From Candidatus Hydrogenedentota bacterium (GTDB lineage: Bacteria; Hydrogenedentota; Hydrogenedentia; Hydrogenedentales; CAITNO01), in NCBI GenBank assembly GCA_903893795.1, contig CAITNO010000157.1, positions 1 to 50,661 of the forward strand: 50,661 bases of DNA, in the 5' to 3' direction. Numbering within the stretch: the stretch's first letter is position 1; each line of letters opens with the position of its first letter. Of this stretch, positions 34,469-42,969 are shown piece after piece. The translations under genes were made by a program, and so were the position numbers. The notes beneath the pieces are model-generated. The model was not told the DNA's origin. It was given only the letters and a program-made list of their open reading frames with translations, and did no database searches.

Positions 34469-35139
34469 TCTCGCACTGTCCTTAACTTCCGCACCAAGCA
34501 CCCTTGCGGGCGAATTCGGAGAATACGCACTTTCTCCACCGCTCCATTCCCGTTGAGCACCTCTGCAAGGGGGCCGGAACGGAGGTGAAATATAGCAACC
34601 GTTTGGGGCTTTGTAAAGCGGATTTTTCTGGAGGGGATAGGGAACCGAATTAGCAGTTTTCACACACACTAGGGATTTGGGAAGTAACTCTATATAGTAT
34701 TATGTTCGATTCTTAACAACTATATGTAGTGTATTTTTCAAATCCGGGGAATCGCAACGAGACGACCGTTTTGGCACCCATAAAGGCGGCGGAACACCGT
34801 CACATCATGGCCCTTGTGGCCCTGCTAAGTATGTGGTTGCTCACCATTTCCAAACAATTCAGAAGCCGTGGCCAGCTTGGGTGGATGAAATTGGCGACAG
34901 GACAACGTTTAAGCGAATCATTATGCTTCAAGATAAGAGGCAACGCCTTTAATCTGAGTCCTCAGCCTCTCCTCATTCTCAATATATTGTGGTTATGTCG
35001 CGGTCATCCGGCATATTTACGCAATATATAGTGTGTGCCCAAAAATCGGCACTTTTCCTAGAGGGGTTGGAATTGACACCGTTGTTGAACTTTTCACCTG
35101 AACCTCTTGCGCTGCTGCGCAACCTTGCGTCATCGACCA
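34469..35139. other. Gene-poor, AT-rich spacer between thyX and comEC
   Basis: No gene can be supported here. AT-rich words CTATATAGTATT (~34689), ACTATATGTAGTGT (~34717) and CAATATATAGTGTG (~35021) recur and may be promoter or binding sequences. The plus frame 34729-35031 has a hydrophobic stretch vaguely like a transposase C-terminus, which I do not accept. Confidence 0.45.
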
Positions 35140-37512
35140 CTATCTCTGGGGGGGCTCCAGGCTGTACCCACGGCCATCTCGGGCACCCGAAAACGCCAAC
35201 TGACCGCCACTTCCCACCGCGCGAACGCCACCGTGCTGGTCGGTTCGCCAAAGAGGCACACCGCGAACGGCGTAACGTTCCGATACACCCCGCCCCAAAG
35301 GCGTCAACCGCCCCGTGTCGCGCGTTGAAACCACGGCCATACTGGGCTGCACCGCATCCAGGAAGATAGCGGTGCTCGAGGTGGCCGAACCATGGTGCGG
35401 CACTTTGAGCACATCGGACCGGCAATCCCCGGCGGCAAGCACTTTCTCGGCCGCGGCCTCGATATCGCCCGTGAATAGCACCCGCCCGGCATCCCAACCC
35501 ACCCGCAACACCAGGGACAGGTCGTTCTCCTTCGCCCCGGGCAAACCTTCGGCGGGCGGACTGAGCACCTCCACCTTGGCGCCGGGCAGGGGAATCTCCG
35601 TGCCCGCCACCGCACGCCGCACAGGCACTCCGCGCCGCTGGCAGATTTCCAGGAATCGGGCTTCCAGTTCGGGCACCCCCTTCTCCGCGGGGCCGAGCCA
35701 TGCGGCGCCCACCGAAAAGTTTTCGGCGATGTACAGCAACCCGCCCAAGTGGTCGCTGTCGGGATGCGTGGCGACCAGAACATCCACCCGGCCGATGCCG
35801 TGGGCCCGCAGATAGGGGCCAACGGTCAGTTTGCCCTGGTCAAAATCCTTTTGGAGGTCGCCGCCGTCTATCAATGCCACGGCGCCGGCCGGCGTGACCA
35901 CACAGGCCGCATCGGCATGGCTCACATCGAGAAAGTCGATGCGGGGCGGCTGGGTCCACCGGGGCCAGAACACCACCGCAAGCAGCGTCACGGTAACGGT
36001 GAGCAACCACTGACGGCGTGTGCCGGGCACCGGCGCGGTAATGCGGCGATAGACCAGAAACATGGCAATGAACCACAGCCCCAATCCGAGCAGCGTGGGC
36101 CGGGGCACAATGAAATGGCTCGCGGGCATGGATGCGCCGAAGGCAACGGCTTTCTCGGTGAGCCAGACGGCGAACCACAGCGCATGCCCCGGCAGCAGGG
36201 CCGCCGTGGGCCAGAGTGCTGCTGTGACCACCGTGGCAAAGGTCAGATAGAGCACGACGCCGAGCAGGGGCACCACGGCCAGATTGGCCAGCAGTCCGGC
36301 CGCGGGCAGAATATAGAAGGTCCACGCGGCCACGGGGCCGCAGAGCAACTGGGCCCCCACGGTGGACGCCAGTCCCTCGCGCGCCATGCGCGGCAGACGC
36401 GAGAGCATGCCCGCCACGGGAAGCTGAAAGAGGAGCAGCGAGCCCATGGAAAGGTAGGAAAGGATGAAGCCGAGGTCGAATAGACTGGCGGGGTCGAAGG
36501 CGAGCATGAAGAATCCGGAGAGGCCCAGCGCGGTGAGCGTGTCGGGTTCGCGGTCAAACAGTTCATAGGCCAGCACGGCGGCAACCATCCACATGGCGCG
36601 CAGCGTGGGCGGCTGGGCGCCCGCCGCCAGCGAAAATACAACTACGCCGAGCATGGCAAACACGGCGCGCCAGCGCCGCGACGAAATGAACATGCCCAGC
36701 ACCAGAGGAAAGCTGATATAGATGAGGCCGACGTGCATGCCGCCCACGGAAAGCACATGTATTGTGCCTGAGTTGACGAACTGCTGGTACAACTCGCCGT
36801 CGAATTCGGTGCGTTCGCCCAGCCACACGCCCAACACAAAAGGCAGCGCCTCGGCGGGCACGGCGGCGCGCAGCAAGTCGCCCTGCGCCTGGCGCAAACG
36901 CGAGACCCAGTAAAGCCAGGTCGCGCGGTCAATACCGGTGCGGACCAGACTGTCGGCGTTGACGGCCATTCGGGTGAAGATGGAGGCTTGGCGGCACCGG
37001 TCTTCAAGACTGGTCACGCCGAAATTGACCGAACTGATGTCGGCCCGAAGTTTGCCCGTCACCCGCACCTCTTCCCCATCGCACAGGGGGGCCGTGGGCT
37101 TGTTCCAATAGACCAGACAGCGCCCGCAGCAGGGAATGGATTGCTCGCCTTCAATCAACGACGTCACATCAAGCACAAAGCGCAGCCGTTCCATGCCGGG
37201 AACAAAAACAGGTGTTTCCGAGACCATGCCCGCCAGTTGGGCTGTCTGGTTGGGCCGGTCCAAGGCCCGGTGAAAGAGCGCATCCCCGTCCAACGGCGGC
37301 GCGCGCAACGCCCATTCGGCACTGCCCAGCGCCATGCACAGCAACAGGAGCACGGCCCGGTCGCGCCAGGGAAGCCGCATTGCCGCCCAGAACAGCGCCG
37401 TCCCCGCAAACAGCGCCGCCAGCAAAGCCCCCGCGCCCGGCCCCTGTAACCAGGCCGCGAAACGAATGCCCAGCGCAAGCCCAAGCGCCATCCACACCCA
37501 ATGCCGGTTCAC
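35140..37512 (-). CDS. comEC: ComEC/Rec2 DNA uptake channel protein
   Basis: This complete 790-aa protein moves single-stranded DNA across the inner membrane in natural transformation. Its order is: N-terminal hydrophobic helices, an OB-like soluble domain with paired cysteines (CCGRC), and the competence-domain membrane core (from LPFVLGVWLGERTEFD, through NSGTIHVLSVGGMHVGLIY). The C-terminal metallo-beta-lactamase domain has FLDVSHADAACVV, ATHPDSDHLGGLLY, FTGDIEA and VLKVPHHGSATS. The GTG start at 37512 reads MNRHWVWMALGLALG. A diverged copy of this start and its leader lies at 41736-41863. Together with the type IV pilin it suggests competence. Confidence 0.93.
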   Translation of the reverse strand: MNRHWVWMALGLALGIRFAAWLQGPGAGALLAALFAGTALFWAAMRLPWRDRAVLLLLCMALGSAEWALRAPPLDGDALFHRALDRPNQTAQLAGMVSETPVFVPGMERLRFVLDVTSLIEGEQSIPCCGRCLVYWNKPTAPLCDGEEVRVTGKLRADISSVNFGVTSLEDRCRQASIFTRMAVNADSLVRTGIDRATWLYWVSRLRQAQGDLLRAAVPAEALPFVLGVWLGERTEFDGELYQQFVNSGTIHVLSVGGMHVGLIYISFPLVLGMFISSRRWRAVFAMLGVVVFSLAAGAQPPTLRAMWMVAAVLAYELFDREPDTLTALGLSGFFMLAFDPASLFDLGFILSYLSMGSLLLFQLPVAGMLSRLPRMAREGLASTVGAQLLCGPVAAWTFYILPAAGLLANLAVVPLLGVVLYLTFATVVTAALWPTAALLPGHALWFAVWLTEKAVAFGASMPASHFIVPRPTLLGLGLWFIAMFLVYRRITAPVPGTRRQWLLTVTVTLLAVVFWPRWTQPPRIDFLDVSHADAACVVTPAGAVALIDGGDLQKDFDQGKLTVGPYLRAHGIGRVDVLVATHPDSDHLGGLLYIAENFSVGAAWLGPAEKGVPELEARFLEICQRRGVPVRRAVAGTEIPLPGAKVEVLSPPAEGLPGAKENDLSLVLRVGWDAGRVLFTGDIEAAAEKVLAAGDCRSDVLKVPHHGSATSSTAIFLDAVQPSMAVVSTRDTGRLTPLGRGVSERYAVRGVPLWRTDQHGGVRAVGSGGQLAFSGARDGRGYSLEPPQR

Positions 37513-37598
37513 GACCTGTCCCCCGCCGCCATTCCGCCTGCGCCACCGCGGCGCAGTGCACGGCGATTATGGTAAACGCGGGGAACGTGGAGATCAAA
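37471..37598. repeat. Direct repeat A: comEC start codons plus leader
   Basis: These 128 bases align without gaps to 41736-41863 at about 80% identity. The first 32 bases are identical, and a TTACCATAAT-containing leader block is conserved. The two copies bracket 4.1 kb carrying the Fic/unknown/Sel1-trypsin genes. Confidence 0.85.
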
Positions 37599-37653
37599 TG
37601 GTCATCAAACCCGCGCTGTGCGGAATCATGACCGTTTGTTCCGCTTTTGCCCC

Positions 37654-37730
37654 ACTGGGAGCGCCGGCGCCCTCGCCGGCCTGTCGGGTCGATTCGCAAG
37701 ATCAGCCGGCGGGACGCCGGCGCTCCCAGT
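37654..37730. repeat. Palindromic CTGGGAGCGCCGGC element
   Basis: ACTGGGAGCGCCGGC at 37654-37668 is mirrored by GCCGGCGCTCCCAGT at 37716-37730. It belongs to the same dispersed family as 25196-25222 and 50608-50661, in the intergenic gap between fic and comEC. Confidence 0.85.
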
Positions 37731-37775
37731 AAGGCCAGAAACAAGTCATGTCGAATGCCTGAGCCCGCGACCCTT

Positions 37776-37817
37776 ATTACCCAATTTATTACCCAATTAA
37801 TTGGGTATTACCCAATT
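37776..37817. promoter_or_regulatory. Cluster of ATTACCCAATT repeats
   Basis: There are three direct copies of ATTACCCAATT (37776-37786, 37788-37798, 37807-37817) and one inverted AATTGGGTA (37799-37807) within 42 bases, at the 3' end of the fic gene. Iteron-like spacing suggests a binding site for a DNA-binding protein or an element end. Confidence 0.55.
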
Positions 37818-37819
37818 TC

Positions 37820-38911
37820 CTACTTTCTTTCCCATCGGGCGTTCCGACCACGGCCCAGACAAGCAACGCGGCCTTCGGCACGAAGATCTTTGAGGATACG
37901 ACGGACCATGTCGATGCTGACATCGGGGCATTGCCGGTGAATGTCCGCCACACGAAACGGGGCCGTAGTTTGATTTATTGCATGGACAATCAACGCCGTT
38001 TTCTCGCCCCGCGGCGCAGATGGCTGCCCAAGGCGCTCCTCGAATTCCTGATACGCAACCTTGAGGATATACAGCAGATGGTTAATGTAAGGCCACGGAT
38101 CGTGGCGTCCCTCGTGCCAGCCCTTTGAGCTCTGCTCCAGCGTCTCGTAGTACCGTTCCTTGTGTTCCTCAATCAGACGTTCCAGCGCAATGTAACGTCC
38201 CACCTCAAAACCAAGATGATAGAGTTGAAGCAGGAGCAGCAGGCGCGAGACCCTGCCATTGCCGTCGCGAAACGGATGAATGCACAGGAAGTCCAAATTG
38301 AAGGCGGCGAGGGCAACCAGCGGCGGCACGGACAAATCATGGATGCAGTGCGGCCACAGGTCCACCAGTTGCCGCATCTGGCCTGCGACCTTTTTTGCGG
38401 AAACGGTCTTGAAACGGACCCGCACCCGGCCGTCGGGGTAGGTCTCGACGATATCGCTCTCTTTACGCCTGTATTGGCCCGCATCTCCCATGTCTCCACG
38501 TGCAAGGCGGTGCAACAGGAGAATGGTTTCCTCGGAAACGGCCATGCCTGCAGCATCACCGTGAATCAGGGACAGCGCCTCGCGATAGCCATGCACTTCC
38601 TCCTCATCCCGGTCGCGAAAAGGCGGCTTCCCAAAGACGACCGTTCCAATGCGCGCCCGGTCAATTTGCACACCCTCGATTCGGTTTGAAGAAACAGCAC
38701 TTTCGATCAACGCGTGCTCGCGCAACGTTTTCAGGCGCTGGGGCACCTGTTGCATAAAAAGCTGCTGCCGTCCGCGTGCCTCCCCAAGGTCGGCCAGATG
38801 CCATGCCGTGGCCGTGGGGACGGCGGACAGACTTTCGGAAAACATACGGAGCGTCATCATTGTCTGGGTCTCCGGAACAGTGCGGTATTCTCTGCACCTA
38901 AACTTCGTCAC
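37820..38911 (-). CDS. Fic family protein with winged-helix C-terminus
   Basis: This 363-aa Fic enzyme probably transfers AMP (or another nucleotide part) to a protein hydroxyl. The catalytic motif HPFRDGNGR spans 212-220, with His212 as base. An inhibitory helix motif S75-N-R-I-E79-G80 lies N-terminal (class II), so the enzyme is probably self-restrained. The last ~60 residues (RVADIHRQC, VRRILKDLRAEGRV) form a winged helix, as in Fic proteins with regulator-like tails. The GTG start at 38911 overlaps the stop of the upstream unknown gene (GTGA); an alternative start is Met18 or Met19. It is the last gene of a three-gene cassette. Confidence 0.9.
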   Translation of the reverse strand: MTKFRCREYRTVPETQTMMTLRMFSESLSAVPTATAWHLADLGEARGRQQLFMQQVPQRLKTLREHALIESAVSSNRIEGVQIDRARIGTVVFGKPPFRDRDEEEVHGYREALSLIHGDAAGMAVSEETILLLHRLARGDMGDAGQYRRKESDIVETYPDGRVRVRFKTVSAKKVAGQMRQLVDLWPHCIHDLSVPPLVALAAFNLDFLCIHPFRDGNGRVSRLLLLLQLYHLGFEVGRYIALERLIEEHKERYYETLEQSSKGWHEGRHDPWPYINHLLYILKVAYQEFEERLGQPSAPRGEKTALIVHAINQTTAPFRVADIHRQCPDVSIDMVRRILKDLRAEGRVACLGRGRNARWERK

Positions 38912-40182
38912 GTGTCAAAAAGCGATGGATATTGACGATTTACGAAAGCCGCCGGGCCAGAATATGGGATGAGCCTCTTTAGGAGAAAGGTATCAATTGC
39001 GCCCAGCGCGACACCTGCCACGGCGGTTTCGAGAGTTGGAATAAGACCAATAGCGGAGATGAGAAGAAAACGGAAGACTTGAGCCTTTGACCCATGAATA
39101 AGTGTGGACATTCGTGCCCCAAATGAGGCGACCGCATCTTGGATTTCCTTGTCCGTCATAGCATCAGACTTGGATAACAAAGCCATGAAATCGCGGTGTT
39201 CCACGCTTTGCCGGAGCTTAATCAACTTATCGACATCCACATGAATATCCTTTGCCCCAAGCGGCACAACGGGCATCCCAGCAATGTCCAAGACCCGTCG
39301 GAAGGAGTCCTCTTTTCTGTCCGGAGAAACCGCCTTGTATAGAACTCCCAGCTTGCCCGTGAAGATCGGCAAGTCCTCGCCGGTAAATCCCGCAATAGCC
39401 TGCAGATCTTCCATCATCTGAATTCGATTCTCCATGCTTCCTACGGCGATTATGGCGTCGTCGATAGCATCGTGAACTTGTTGGAGGTCGAGATGATAGA
39501 GTCCGCCCAGGTTAGTACCGTGGTGGTACATTTCCAATCCTAACTCCGCCGGAACTCCCCACGCTTTTGTAGGTCCTTCCAGTCTAAACATCAGGTCAAA
39601 GTCATTTATACCGGTCTCGATATTGAACCGACGACGCAGCGCAGTGGCTACAGCTATGCGCACCTCATCCGATGCCCGCAAGAGGTCTCGTTCTAGCTGT
39701 TTTCCTAGTCGTCCTTTTCCGTCTGGAGAAATCTCCCGTAGAATGTGTCGAACTGCATTATCAAGACGACTTCGATCTCGCTTGGTGAGGTCCAGCCGTT
39801 TCAGGCTCTCTGCAACATTGATGTTGGTCTCTATCTTCGGGTCGGAATGTCTAATCAGTCCTACAAAATGAGTGCCTGGATGACTCGATGGTACGCCGGG
39901 AGGCGTGCTATCCGCCACGCCAAAGCCCCGAAGACTACTGGTGACCTCCAACGCTCCTGACGCCAAGAGGTCTAGAAACCCACCCAACCCAAACAGATTG
40001 ACCATGTGCGGGATCTCAAGCAGCCGTGTCGAATCCAACACGTACGTGTCGAACAAGAGAAGACGACTGATCAATCCCCCAATGTCTAAACGTACATCGT
40101 CCCTGCTACTGTTCATGTCGCCGCAGGGAGCTAGCAACCGCTGCATGATGTTCTGTTCGTTCACAAATGGGATTCCAGCCAT
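38908..40182 (-). CDS. Protein of unknown function (cassette middle gene)
   Basis: I do not recognise this 424-aa protein. Features seen: a leucine-rich block near the N-terminus (ISRLLLFDTYVLDSTRLLEI), a mixed charged middle with helical look (about 120-330), and one or two hydrophobic segments near the C-terminus (FRFLLISAIGLIPTLETAVA and nearby) that could span or insert in a membrane. The start ATG 40182 has AGGTGG five bases upstream, and that ribosome site overlaps the stop of the preceding protease gene, so translation is probably coupled. Its stop overlaps the fic start. Composition is less GC-rich than the surroundings. Confidence 0.8.
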   Translation of the reverse strand: MAGIPFVNEQNIMQRLLAPCGDMNSSRDDVRLDIGGLISRLLLFDTYVLDSTRLLEIPHMVNLFGLGGFLDLLASGALEVTSSLRGFGVADSTPPGVPSSHPGTHFVGLIRHSDPKIETNINVAESLKRLDLTKRDRSRLDNAVRHILREISPDGKGRLGKQLERDLLRASDEVRIAVATALRRRFNIETGINDFDLMFRLEGPTKAWGVPAELGLEMYHHGTNLGGLYHLDLQQVHDAIDDAIIAVGSMENRIQMMEDLQAIAGFTGEDLPIFTGKLGVLYKAVSPDRKEDSFRRVLDIAGMPVVPLGAKDIHVDVDKLIKLRQSVEHRDFMALLSKSDAMTDKEIQDAVASFGARMSTLIHGSKAQVFRFLLISAIGLIPTLETAVAGVALGAIDTFLLKRLIPYSGPAAFVNRQYPSLFDT

Positions 40183-40191
40183 TTTTCCCAC

Positions 40192-41628
40192 CTATTCAAA
40201 CATCAGCACCATGGCCGACGCTCGCTCCACCCCTTGGACGGCTGCGGCGAAATCCTGCGTCTTTACCGCTGGACCTCTCATACCTTTTGCCGCATCGGGA
40301 ACGCTTTCGATAAGGGCGAGCAAGTAAGTGCTCTTAACCGCGTAGTTCACGTTTTGGGGAATCGCGCCAGCAGTCTCAATAGCGGCCATATCGGAAATCA
40401 TTGCGCTCACCACGCCCACCACATTACCCGACGCATCGGCCAATGCACCGCCAGAGCTTCCAGGCTGAATTGGCGCGCTGATTTGGAAGTAGCGCGGATC
40501 GTCCTTTACTCCTGCCAAACTGCTTATCTCGCCTTTTGTCATCTTTGGGGAGAAACCTTGCAGGCTGGGGTTTGGGAACCCCACAGTGAATACCGATGTG
40601 CCCAAGGCCACACCACCCGCCCGTTCAACTGCGAGGTTTGTGAACTGTCCTTCCACTTTAATCAACGCTAGGTCGTTGGCGGCATCTACCTTTTTCACTG
40701 CAGCGGAATAAACCTTGTCCCGCCATTTGACCATGGCTTTAGACCCGGCAGTTGCGACATGCGCGTTGGTCACCAACCAGCCATCCGTGGTGACAAAGAA
40801 ACCTGTAGCCGATAGCACCAGATTGTCATGGGATGGCTTAGTAGGACTTTCGGAAGATGGCGATGCCAACGGAATGAATCCGGCTACCTCTTCTGGTATT
40901 AAGGGTATTCCGCCCGTTTTCTTTCTTGGCGCAAAAAAATCCTCGAAGAGTGCATCCTTTTTGACCGTCTCGGGGGAGAATGCAGCCGACAACCGTTGTG
41001 CCTGAGCTATCTGATCGAGAGTCATCTTTTGTTCGACCTTGGATCGACCCTCTGCTGCCTTTTCAGTCCCTTTTGTCGCTGCAAGATTGAGCCACATATA
41101 GGCCTGTACGAAGTCCTTGGGTACACCCTCGCCATTGGCATATAGAATTCCCAAATCACGTTGCGCCAGGGCATTTCCCTGTTCAGCCGCTTTGCGATAC
41201 CATTTCGCTGCTTGCTCCGTGTCTTCAGATATACCCTTACCCGTGGCATACAGCTTCCCTAGGCAGAATTGCCACAAGTCATCACCCTGTTCCGCTGCTT
41301 TCCGATACCATTCAGCCGCCTGTTTCATGTTCTTGGGTGCCCCCTCAGCATTCTCATAGCACCACCCCAAGCTGCCTTGGGCGAAGGCATATCCCCGCTT
41401 TGCCGCTTCACGGTACCATATTACCGCTTGTTTCCTGTCCTCAGGAACGCCATTTCCAACGAAATAACAATTCGCAAGAAGATATTGTGCTCTTGCATCG
41501 CCATTTTCAGCTTTTGCAGACAATTTGGCGATGTCTGGCTTATACTCGGCGTAAGTGGAGAATGGCATGAAGAGCATGGCGCTTAGGGCCAAGAAAACAA
41601 TGCGCCGTCCCATAGCCAATTCGCACAT
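40192..41628 (-). CDS. Exported Sel1-repeat protein with trypsin-like serine protease domain
   Basis: This 478-aa protein has a signal peptide (MGRRIVFLALSAMLFMPFSTYA region) and five or so Sel1 repeats at 33-190 (for example AQYLLANCYFVGNGVPEDRK, AAEWYRKAAEQGDD). A linker and an S1C-type protease domain from ~265 follow. The triad is H290 (TNAHVA), D319 (ANDLALI) and S392 (PGSSGG), all present, so it should be active in the periplasm or at the envelope. The start is ATG 41628; the longer frame to 41670 adds 14 residues before the signal. It is the first gene of the cassette and probably takes part in sensing or cleaving envelope proteins. Confidence 0.88.
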   Translation of the reverse strand: MCELAMGRRIVFLALSAMLFMPFSTYAEYKPDIAKLSAKAENGDARAQYLLANCYFVGNGVPEDRKQAVIWYREAAKRGYAFAQGSLGWCYENAEGAPKNMKQAAEWYRKAAEQGDDLWQFCLGKLYATGKGISEDTEQAAKWYRKAAEQGNALAQRDLGILYANGEGVPKDFVQAYMWLNLAATKGTEKAAEGRSKVEQKMTLDQIAQAQRLSAAFSPETVKKDALFEDFFAPRKKTGGIPLIPEEVAGFIPLASPSSESPTKPSHDNLVLSATGFFVTTDGWLVTNAHVATAGSKAMVKWRDKVYSAAVKKVDAANDLALIKVEGQFTNLAVERAGGVALGTSVFTVGFPNPSLQGFSPKMTKGEISSLAGVKDDPRYFQISAPIQPGSSGGALADASGNVVGVVSAMISDMAAIETAGAIPQNVNYAVKSTYLLALIESVPDAAKGMRGPAVKTQDFAAAVQGVERASAMVLMFE

Positions 41629-41666
41629 AGTAGAATCCCCACGGTGGTTATGACTTAAAGGTACTC

Positions 41667-41777
41667 TCAATTTTTACTGTTATGCAACTGGACAAGCTTC
41701 CAATGCCATTGTCCGCGATGCAGCAACACGACAGTCAGCGCAAGCCCAAGCGCCATCCACACCCAATACCAGTTCAC
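41667..41777 (-). CDS. 36-codon truncated copy of the ComEC N-terminus
   Basis: GTG 41777 opens MNWYWVWMALGLALTVVLLH, against MNRHWVWMALGLALGI of comEC, then runs into unrelated residues and a TGA at 41667. It forms a one-helix peptide of 36 aa placed between the duplicated comEC leader and the Sel1-trypsin gene. It may be a relic, or act as a leader peptide for the cassette. Confidence 0.45.
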   Translation of the reverse strand: MNWYWVWMALGLALTVVLLHRGQWHWKLVQLHNSKN

Positions 41778-41863
41778 AGACCGTCCCCCGCCGCCTCTCC
41801 GTCCGCGCCATCACAGCGCAGCGCAGGGGCATTATGGTAAGCGCAAGAAACACGAGGGTCAAA
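41736..41863. repeat. Direct repeat B: diverged copy of the comEC start and leader
   Basis: These 128 bases align gap-free to 37471-37598 in the same orientation at roughly 80% identity. Any comEC promoter within it would fire leftward into the 36-codon ORF and then the Sel1-trypsin, unknown and fic genes. Confidence 0.85.
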
Positions 41864-41991
41864 CGTGAAGTACGGATTGCCCAGAGCAATGCGGAGTGCA
41901 CCCTGCCGCGCGGGCGGTTTGCGGCGCGGGGGGCAGGTGGCATACCATGCGCGGGACATTGGGCACGCAACTGGCATGAAGGAGGCATTTC

Positions 41992-42969
41992 ATGAGCGAT
42001 GGACGGATTCCAACCCTGCACGTGGTGGGCGACTGCATTCCCCAGGCGTATTACCGGGCAATCAAGGCGGTGTGGGAGAATGGGCTCGCCATCCGCACCG
42101 AGTATGACCGCAAAGACGCATCCGGAAAGTACATCGACCCGCCCAGCCGCGACGCACGGGTGCTGATCGAGGTGAAGGACCCCTTTGCACAGCCGCGCTA
42201 CTCCCCCATCTCGTTCTGCGAAATCGGCACGTACATCGCCGAGATCATGGGGGCCAAAGACTACCGCGTGGTGCCCTTTGAGCAGTTGGAGCACGCCGTG
42301 GACGGCGAGTTCTCCGCGCAGGAATGGCCTTATACTTACCACCAGCGGCTCTTCGCCCATCCCGATGCGGGCGGGTCGATTGTGGACCAGATGGCGCTGG
42401 CGGTGGAGCGGGTGGTGCAGACACCCTATTCGCGGCGCGCCATCGCCACCACGTCCGTGCCAAACCTCGACCCCTACCTGAAGGAGGACATCCCCTGCCT
42501 GCGCGAGGTGCAGTTGCGCTGCCCGGAGGACGGCGAGGGAAACCTCGTGCTGAACATGAACACGACCTGGCGCTCGCGCGACCTGTACAAGGCGTGGGGC
42601 GACAATCTTATCGCCATCACGTTCATGCAACAGGTGCTGGCGAAGCAGATTGAGGCCAAGGGCGGAAAGCCGGTGCGGGTGGGCAGCTATGCCGACTACG
42701 CCAGTTCGCTGCACATCTACGGGCAGGACTTCGGCGCCGTGGGCGGCAGCGACGAGCGGGGCTTGCAGAGTTTCTTCGACACCTTCGACGAGGACGGATT
42801 CGTGGCTCGGTCGCTGACCAGCGAAATGGCCAAAGACATGCTCGTGCTGCCGCAGATGTACGACCTCATTTCGGAACGTCAGATCGAGCAGTGGCAGTTC
42901 CCGTCGGAAAGCGTGGAACTGATCAAGGGCCTCATCGCCGACATCGAATCGGACAAATACATGGTTTGA
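41992..42969 (+). CDS. Thymidylate-synthase-family (ThyA-like) protein
   Basis: This 325-aa protein has the ordered landmarks of the ThyA/dCMP-hydroxymethylase superfamily: SRRAIATTSVP (147-157, the phosphate-binding arginines), IPCL with the likely nucleophile Cys169, W-R-S-R-D (193-197), WGDN with Asn205 at the uracil-reading position, and LHIYGQD (His241, Tyr243). It is closer in wording to the archaeal/methanogen-type enzymes than to E. coli ThyA, and the usual WNP after the arginines is SVP. It should act on a pyrimidine deoxynucleotide. Whether it methylates dUMP or does other C1 chemistry is open, since ThyX is also present. ATG 41992 has AAGGAGG six bases upstream. Confidence 0.72.
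   Translation: MSDGRIPTLHVVGDCIPQAYYRAIKAVWENGLAIRTEYDRKDASGKYIDPPSRDARVLIEVKDPFAQPRYSPISFCEIGTYIAEIMGAKDYRVVPFEQLEHAVDGEFSAQEWPYTYHQRLFAHPDAGGSIVDQMALAVERVVQTPYSRRAIATTSVPNLDPYLKEDIPCLREVQLRCPEDGEGNLVLNMNTTWRSRDLYKAWGDNLIAITFMQQVLAKQIEAKGGKPVRVGSYADYASSLHIYGQDFGAVGGSDERGLQSFFDTFDEDGFVARSLTSEMAKDMLVLPQMYDLISERQIEQWQFPSESVELIKGLIADIESDKYMV

Noticed and set aside
34729..35031. Transposase remnant between thyX and comEC
   Set aside because: Only a vague hydrophobic resemblance (HIMALVALLSMWLLT). No catalytic DDE residues, terminal repeats or target duplication.
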